From Theocolax elegans (lineage: Eukaryota; Arthropoda; Insecta; Hymenoptera; Cerocephalidae): DNA of 64,000 bases. The DNA is taken from NCBI GenBank assembly GCA_026168455.1, contig CM047425.1:9584001-9648000 (forward strand), read 5' to 3'. Below, one piece after another: positions 58,357 to 64,000 of this stretch; the stretch's first letter is position 1, and every line of letters begins with the position of its first letter. Position numbers and translations under genes: made by a program. Under the pieces are notes generated by a model. It was not told where the DNA came from and searched no databases. It saw only the letters and a list, made by a program, of their open reading frames with translations.

Positions 58357-59762
58357 AAAGTTTAATTTCTACAGTGGCTGTTGAAATATACAATTTTGAC
58401 AGAAAAAAAGTAAAGACAACTACTGATGAGTTCTGCCACATTTATTCCAGGTCCTTCTATAGAATGGACATAACCTCTAAACATTGTATATGAGTTGGTC
58501 GTTTATCCTTAAAAAATTTCTAATTTTATTATCTTATTTTATGCTTTCTACTACCTGCTATTGACATGTTATAAAACGGAGAAAAAAATTAAATACAAAT
58601 TACTGAAATGTCCAGGGTACATAAAGCTGGCGTATGCAAGGTTATGTCGTTTTATCTAGGATTTTGTATGAAAAGTGAGATATGTATTGACACATATGTA
58701 ACAAGTAAGCTAAAGGTATATTCTTTGTAAAAAGTTTATCAAATTTTGAACATCTGTGGTTCATTAAGAGTTTATTAAGAATGGTTTAAAACAACCAACT
58801 CTTTAAACCAACTCTAATGGTACCTCATTCATCAAAATATTTATTATTAGTTTCTCTTCGACAATTTTACAAACTGAACTTACTCGTTGATATCAATCAT
58901 AACACGATAAAAAGCAATATTCTACAAGGTGTGAGAAAATTTATTCTTTAAGAAAGGTTATTTAAAAACAAAGCTGAAGGATTCTTAGACTGAAGTAATA
59001 TGTGACTTATGAAAGGAGTAGTAGTTCTTAGTTCAGCTATGACATGCAAAGCTGATACATCCATGATGAGCACACAGGCATAGACCTACAGTTACTTAAC
59101 ATAATTTAACAAAATTTGAAATCACAATAATATATAATTTTAGGTTAAGCATGCCTTTATTAATTACACGCGTCATGCATTGACATGATATTTTCAAAGT
59201 GAAATACAGTCTTGTTATAGACTTGTTATTTACAAACAAGTTTTACAGGTTCTTTTAATTGTAACGGCTAAGCAAATTGTTTGACATTTCACTTCATCTG
59301 TCATCTTTCATACTACTCTACATTAGCTTCATCAAAGTCAACAGAAAATACCCAAGGATACTGGGGAGCGTTAACAAGTGGAAATTTTCAATATGTGCAA
59401 GTGTGTGTAGTAACAGCAAGTGTGTGTAGTAACAGCAACGAGAAAGTCAGTTTCTTAACAAGACCTTGTAATCTAAAAATGTAAGTACTTATATTTTAAC
59501 ATGCACCTTAGAAAAAGAAAATGTACTTTTTTTAAAATAAGTACAAGAAGTTCCATTGATTAAATTAAACTAACATTTAGTGAAAGCAAAGTAATGTTTC
59601 GTTTTAAGTAAATTTTTAAATTAAAGAAAAGTAATTTTATAAGAAATTGTTAACTTTTTTATTTGACTTGCCTTCTTTATAAACAATTAATTTTTTCTAT
59701 AAATTTGTGTTTTTAATCTATTTACAATCTTATGTGCGAAAATGATATCAAGGATGTTTAGA
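58357..59762. other. Intergenic DNA, no LTR seen
   Basis: No 3' LTR for the BEL/Pao element is visible. Two tandem copies of AGTGTGTGTAGTAACAGCA lie near 59399-59437. The 67-codon frame around it is not convincing. Confidence 0.45.
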
Positions 59763-60067
59763 CTATTGTTACGAGTGGTCACATATTGATTATTATATTA
59801 GTAGATAATTAGTTTTATAACTGCGCAAAATATGAAATAGAATAAGAAAGCATTCTGGAGTTAAGACACGACTCGTAATATGATCTGTTACATCCGTTCA
59901 CAGCCAATTCTCGAGCGTTCTCGCGAAGAAACGCTGACTCTGAGCGTCAGCACTCGCGAAAAATCATATCTACACATTCGCACAATTCACATAGACACTA
60001 AGTGCAACACGTGGGAATTAAGCTTCCACCAATAATTATCGAAAGAGGGGATGTCACACAACGAGGC

Positions 60068-60073
60068 TATAAG
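60068..60073 (+). promoter_or_regulatory. LTR TATA box
   Basis: TATAAG lies in the GC-richer part of the LTR, about 40 bp before TCAGT. That spacing is longer than the usual ~30 bp, so the actual start may lie a little upstream of TCAGT. Confidence 0.5.
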
Positions 60074-60335
60074 AAGGGGTGATTCGCCCACGGAGGCCTC
60101 TTGCCACTCTCAGTCAGACGACCAACGAAGGAACGATTCCTCCCTAGTTTTGGGACAGAGTCCCACTTATATTAACACGGAGACTCCAGCGTGACCGGCA
60201 ATCCACAACAATCGTGATCCAATCATTTGATCATCTTCAACCGTTAATCAGCCAATCAGCCAATCAACCCATCGAGAATCGACAGGTCTCGTCGTTGCAC
60301 CTAGTAACCTAGCATCTCTCGTACCTAAAGTACCG

Positions 60336-60341
60336 AATAAA
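60336..60341 (+). terminator. LTR polyadenylation signal
   Basis: AATAAA lies about 225 bp after the Inr-like site, which would make R fairly long. It is the only such signal in the plus-strand LTR after the TATA box. Confidence 0.5.
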
Positions 60342-60599
60342 CCTAGCATTCAAATTACATCCGAGTCCTACAGTTCATTCATTCCAATCCTCCTTCACCT
60401 AAACTCACTAGGTTACGTCCGAGTGAGCCAACGGTTATCCACTAGAATTCGAAAACACTAACCTCTCACTCGTAACACTATTAACAACTAAAAAATATTT
60501 GTTGCTTTAATTTAATAATAAAAGTTTTTTATTATTTAATGATAAACTAATGAAAAATGTCTATTTAATATTTTTGCATTTTTAATATAAAGTATGACG

Positions 60600-61440
60600 T
60601 ACGCGCGCGTATATACATATATATAAACTTAATAAAGTGCCTTTTTCCCGGTCGGTCATAAATTTTGGTTACCGGCAAAGTAGAAATTTGTTGATTTTGG
60701 TAACGCCATTACTCTGCTCTCGTGTAGTTATATCAAATTCGACGCCCACTACTGGTAGCATGGACGGCGTACTCACGCATGCGCGTACAGTCGAACAAGC
60801 CGCCACGAATCGATCGGTGGTATCGAGCGTTCGACGAACGGCTCAGCAAGCAGTCGAGTTCGGGAGCCGCCTGCAAGAGTACTCTCTTCTCTGGCTCTCC
60901 CTTGACGCTCTCAGTTGACCTATCCGTCACCCACACTCCTCCCACACACCTCTCCTTCGTCTCCGAGTCGCTCGAGTCATAGTATGTGAGGAAAGAGGTG
61001 TACATCCTCAAAGACTTCATCTATGATCTCCGTCCCCAATCGACGTGTGATACAGCCGGACCGAGTGACACTCGTACCGTCTCGGCGTCGAAACGGGATT
61101 GCCAGGGTCATGAAATAGATTTCATGCGAATTTTCCCTCGGCTAGCCGACGATGAGACATTCTTTGCGCGTGTAAAGCCGGACCGAGCTACCCTCGGTAC
61201 CGTCTCGGCGCACTCTCGCTAATGTGTGCACAGCCGACCGGCGTGAGTTATCCGTCGGATCGTCTCTGCACTAGCCTTCTCAAAGTCGTGAAAACGACGC
61301 GTGAAATCGTTCCCGATTGGTCTCCTCGACAACGCTCTAACTCGATGAGCGAGGGTACATGTCACTGGACGACTAATAGTGAACCCCTTCGAACGAACAC
61401 GTTACGCGACGTACGGTCTTTTGCGGGAGTTAACGTTTAA
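60600..61440 (+). other. GC-rich island with three related 33-bp motifs
   Basis: GC content is near 50% over 800 bp. Overlapping open frames occur in several phases (for example 60637-60918 and 60986-61222), but none shows a recognisable domain. The composition could reflect a promoter with 5' untranslated sequence, or an old retroelement leader. Three copies of a GCCGGACCGAG...CCGTCTCGGC motif lie at about 61055, 61177 and 61233. Confidence 0.4.
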
Positions 61441-61696
61441 TTTTTCTTTATCTTGGAAGCCTTTTATTTCTGTTAAATATCCTGGACGAAGCGTAGACGT
61501 ATTTTTAAATTACTGTGCTTTATTTCCCCTCAATCACTAATCGTCGCATAATATAATATCTTTTAGATATAAAAAAAAATTAAAATTAAAATAATCGCGG
61601 AGGAAGTAAAAAAAGAACAAAAAAAACGGATTGTTTTTTGCAATGTTAAAAACCATAATAATATTCAAGGCATGAGTAGAAAGGGGTAGTGGGTGA
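61441..61696. other. AT-rich spacer
   Basis: No feature is seen between the GC-rich island and the minus-strand hydrophobic frame. Confidence 0.5.
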
Positions 61697-61978
61697 TCAT
61701 ACCAATCTACAAATAAAGAAATGGCACAGAATTAAGTGAAATATAAACTTGATATTTATTAAAATATATGCAAAAAGAAGGAATAATACCAGCATTAAAA
61801 AACCCCAGTTGAAGTAGGGAAAAAGCTTGGTATTTAAATTTAATGTGATTCTAAATAGTAAAATGAATAAAATTATAATCCACGTTGGAATACATTGTAT
61901 TTCAATTGATATAGACGCATTCACATATATCTTAACACACAAGTAAAAGTGGAAACTTAGTATAAGATGATCATCCAA
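61697..61978 (-). CDS. Possible membrane-protein exon or fragment
   Basis: A 93-codon minus-strand frame, started by an alternative TTG, is strongly hydrophobic. It has two likely membrane segments: one around CIPTWIIILFILLFRI (residues ~32-47) and one around GFLMLVLFLLFAYILI (~62-77). Words such as KLDDHL before and IPTW within loosely recall multi-pass proteins of the TMEM185 type, but this is not enough for an assignment. AT-rich DNA readily yields such hydrophobic frames by chance. No Met start or clear splice sites were found. Confidence 0.2.
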   Translation of the reverse strand: MDDHLILSFHFYLCVKIYVNASISIEIQCIPTWIIILFILLFRITLNLNTKLFPYFNWGFLMLVLFLLFAYILINIKFIFHLILCHFFICRLV

Positions 61979-61984
61979 CTTACA

Positions 61985-62680
61985 GAATTAAATAATATGC
62001 TCGCGCGCTAACGATATCTTACGCTGGCGCCAGTTGCAGTCGTGTCGCAGTCCTACATAGCGTAATTCAGCCCAGGGCTCGATTCGATCACAATCGACTT
62101 CCTGGGTGAAGTGTCGATCTCGGGTCCTCCTGACGTCACGACGATCGGCCACAGGTTATGTGGGATTCAATCCCAGAACGGTTGGCAGTGATCACACTGT
62201 TATGCCAAACCGTGAACAGCTATGGCAGCTACTGCCCAACACTAACACGCACAAACAAGTAGGACCGCGCACACACTGATTTTTACAATTTACACACGAG
62301 ACCAGACCAAAGCGCGATAGTGCATTAACGCGGACCGAGAGGTTATGCGTAGTATAACAGAAACGAGCCTTGCAATAGTCAAGTTGCTCGAGTGCCAACT
62401 AGAATCGAACTGGCCTCCGCATATCAATCAGTCCCTCAGGAAGAGCGGAGGTGACATGGGAGGGGGTGCGCCGCGTCGCCCTCGCACATTGCATTTCCTC
62501 TTTTCTTCCCTATACAAAGCTTGTTGTGACAGGTAATGAGCATGTATCCTACCTGTAGCGACGCGTCGTTCGGTTTTATAGCCCTTTATGACGAACCTTT
62601 GAATCTTGGTGCAAAATATCGAGCGCAGCAATAAAGAAATTCCCGGGCCAGTGCCTTTGGAATTTCCCATCTCGCACATG
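61985..62680. other. GC-richer block, possibly retroelement leader on the minus strand
   Basis: The composition rises sharply between AT-rich flanks. On the minus strand TGTCACAACAAG (about 62535) could open an LTR, and TGGCGCCAGCG (62020-62030) resembles a primer-binding site at its other end. However, the ends do not form a convincing TG...CA inverted pair. A B-box-like AGTTCGATTCT is present on the minus strand near 62403. Open frames on either strand are unidentified. Confidence 0.3.
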
Positions 62681-62685
62681 AGGTC

Positions 62686-63060
62686 TTGCCTTATTGTTCG
62701 GACAAAAGGCCTAATTACTATTTTGTCTCCGACCTTGGCAATATACATTTAACCGATCAACAATTAATTTATAATACGGTGGAGCGTGTAAATGACGCGA
62801 ACACGGATGTTGATTTCGCTCCTCTCCGGGGCGTATGTCAAGTAAAGTTTTCTAGTACATCATTAGATCAACTTGACATTAGCAATAGCAAAATGAAGAA
62901 AATTGTTTCAGCATTACCACGACGGGGTAAAGCTTTTGGATCCATATTTGGTGTTATGTTTAAAAAACAAAATTTGCGGATTAACAAAAGTAATATTGTC
63001 CTGCAAAATAATACAGAGTATTATGACTGCACAAATTTTGTACAAAAAATTATATTTTAA
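62686..63060 (+). CDS. Unidentified ORF, 124 codons
   Basis: A plus-strand frame, opening with TTG rather than ATG, runs to a TAA at 63058-63060 with balanced composition. It contains FAPLRGVCQVKF and a basic stretch KMKKIVSALPRRGKAFGS. No family is recognised. The lack of an ATG near the start and the GC-rich block upstream suggest an exon or a truncated element ORF. The nearest features are the possible leader block at 61985-62680 and, 500 bp downstream on the other strand, a transposon-type fragment. Confidence 0.3.
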   Translation: MPYCSDKRPNYYFVSDLGNIHLTDQQLIYNTVERVNDANTDVDFAPLRGVCQVKFSSTSLDQLDISNSKMKKIVSALPRRGKAFGSIFGVMFKKQNLRINKSNIVLQNNTEYYDCTNFVQKIIF

Positions 63061-63559
63061 CAGCATTTATCAACAATTTTATTCACATTTATTGAACTTA
63101 ATCTTTGTTAATCATTTTTTAATGTTTAAAGTTTTTTTTCTTTCTTAATAATCATTGACCACCCATGATTTATTATACTTTTGTTAAAAAATAAACTAAA
63201 AATAATATATATGTAACAAAGCCTCTGTTTTTCTTACAGATTGTTTATCTATTTACACTTGAATCAACTGCAACCATCATTCAATCGTCTCAAACCAGAT
63301 CATCGTACATAGGAATTTAATTTTTATTGTACATTGGTGGTAGTGATAGTTGTATTTCAGACACTGGTTTCATCTTTTTTTATGCATCTTCATTTGCAAG
63401 CAACTTCTTTAGCAGTATATTATTGAAAAGTCCTGCAAGGATTGAAAGATTTATAGATGTGTAACAGAGAATTTAAATTGGATATAATTGGATATATATA
63501 ATATTGGATTATATATAAGGAAAAAATTGGATAATATAGAAAAATATTTATTATATTTA
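63061..63559. other. AT-rich DNA, nothing recognised
   Basis: AT-rich with ATATATAATATTGGA words around 63490. It is probably non-coding 3' sequence of the minus-strand fragment that follows. Confidence 0.4.
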
Positions 63560-64000
63560 ATAATTTGTACATCTTCATGTGCAGATGATGAAGAATTAGA
63601 TTTTACTCTTGTATACCCGTTTTCTAATAATACTAAGCAATGTCTATTGTGCAAACGATTAATACGAGTTTTTATTTTAAATCTTTTAATTAAAAATTTG
63701 TTAATAATTTCACATTCTTTCTTCGAACAATAAATAAAATCAATATTTGGCATTCTGCCAGTTTGAGAAAGTCACTTATATGAGTCTAAAGAATTTAATA
63801 TCTCTGTGTTTCCAACTGATTGTAAACTTGCTCTTACTGCACCTCTTTTTACCACAGCTCCAGTCCATTGCATGGACCTTTTCCGTGTGCTGTCGCGTAA
63901 TAATGCCATTCAGCATCAATTTCATACTCTATTTTGTAAAAAGCTAAGTTGATTACATTTTTATAATTTTTGTATTGCTGTCTAGCACCATTAGAAAAGT
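63560..64000 (-). pseudogene. Transposon-type protein fragment (cc8L18.2-like family), runs off the window
   Basis: Read from the right edge on the minus strand: SNGARQQYKNYKN, then EIDAEWHYYATAHGKGPCNG, then after a 1-nt shift AVVKRGAVRASLQS, then LNSLDSYK, a TGA where the family has Trp, and NIDFIYCSKKECEIINKF. Repeated arthropod proteins often labelled cc8L18.2-like carry a (S)DGAxxQYKN box, then EWHFFATxHGKGPCDG, then VKRxxARASLQ in the same order, so the family call is good. The first box has Asn where Asp is usual, which would remove a likely acidic active-site residue. The function is presumed to be a DDE-like transposase. That is an inference. The 5' part lies outside the window. Confidence 0.75.

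Larger units (their letters stand above)
59767..60477 (+). mobile_element. Solo LTR (711 bp) with 4-bp target duplication
   Basis: It begins TGTTACGAGTG and ends CACTCGTAACA, a perfect 11-bp inverted pair with the TG...CA ends of retroviral-type LTRs. CTAT flanks both sides (59763-59766 and 60478-60481). Inside are a TATAAG box (60068-60073), an Inr-like TCAGT (60110-60114) and AATAAA (60336-60341), in the order U3-R-U5 on the plus strand. No primer-binding site follows the right end and no internal region is present, so it is a solo LTR left by recombination. The 4-bp duplication and terminal repeat length suggest the Gypsy/Ty3 group. Orientation is inferred from TATA and AATAAA order. Confidence 0.88.

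Overview
The window looks like a stretch of a repeat-rich, AT-rich insect nuclear genome. The evidence is BEL/Pao, Crypton-type, Penelope-like and TTAA-flanked elements, a tRNA-derived SINE, introns of about 86-100 bp with GT/AG borders, and long AT-rich tracts broken by short GC-richer islands carrying (GA)n, (CA)n and (TA)n runs. A hymenopteran or similar low-GC insect is my guess, not something the sequence proves. I find no intact single-copy host protein gene. Almost everything recognisable is mobile-element or duplication structure. Many decayed frames break at A- or T-homopolymers, and near-identical repeat copies also differ there, so some frameshifts may be assembly errors rather than decay.

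Layout. 1-8.4 kb: a 1.64-kb near-palindromic element (871-2508), then a head-to-tail triplication of a ~1.75-kb non-coding unit between (GA)n tracts (3079-8404). 8.4-29 kb: AT-rich DNA with a TTAA-flanked MITE (10216-10587), several decayed tandem arrays (about 12.0, 15.3, 18.0-18.4, 18.76-19.09, 21 and 24.2 kb), an unidentified broken ORF (23.7-24.2 kb) and diffuse families built on TAGTGA/TCACTA and GTGTAA/TTACAC words. 29-32 kb: a Penelope-like GIY-YIG fragment, two strong hairpins, and a three-exon Crypton-type tyrosine recombinase on the minus strand between inverted repeats.

33.7-46.7 kb: a tandem segmental duplication joined at a 9-bp microhomology. Copy A carries a DUF7869-type transposon gene that copy B lacks. 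Copy B runs into a 2.36-kb foldback element whose arms hold ~122-bp tandem repeats and two inward-facing tRNA-like cores. 46.7-53.9 kb: two SINE copies, an AT-rich diffuse repeat, a Penelope-type stem-loop and a third hairpin related to those beside the recombinase. 53.9-58.4 kb: a decayed BEL/Pao retrotransposon (gag, RT, integrase, DUF5641), split by a foreign ~820-bp insert that carries two tandem ~112-nt units, each with three hairpins supported by compensatory changes. 59.8-60.5 kb: a complete solo LTR with a 4-bp target duplication. 60.6-64 kb: GC-rich islands, two unidentified ORFs and, at the right edge, part of a transposon-type gene on the minus strand.

The parts do not form one pathway. 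They are layers of insertion: BEL/Pao hit by a structured-RNA insert, diffuse repeats hit by the MITE and SINE, and a foldback arm that supplied one duplication breakpoint. The points most worth following are the hairpin family with shared core and ends but different paired arms near a tyrosine recombinase, and the covarying tandem RNA units at 56.1-56.3 kb.
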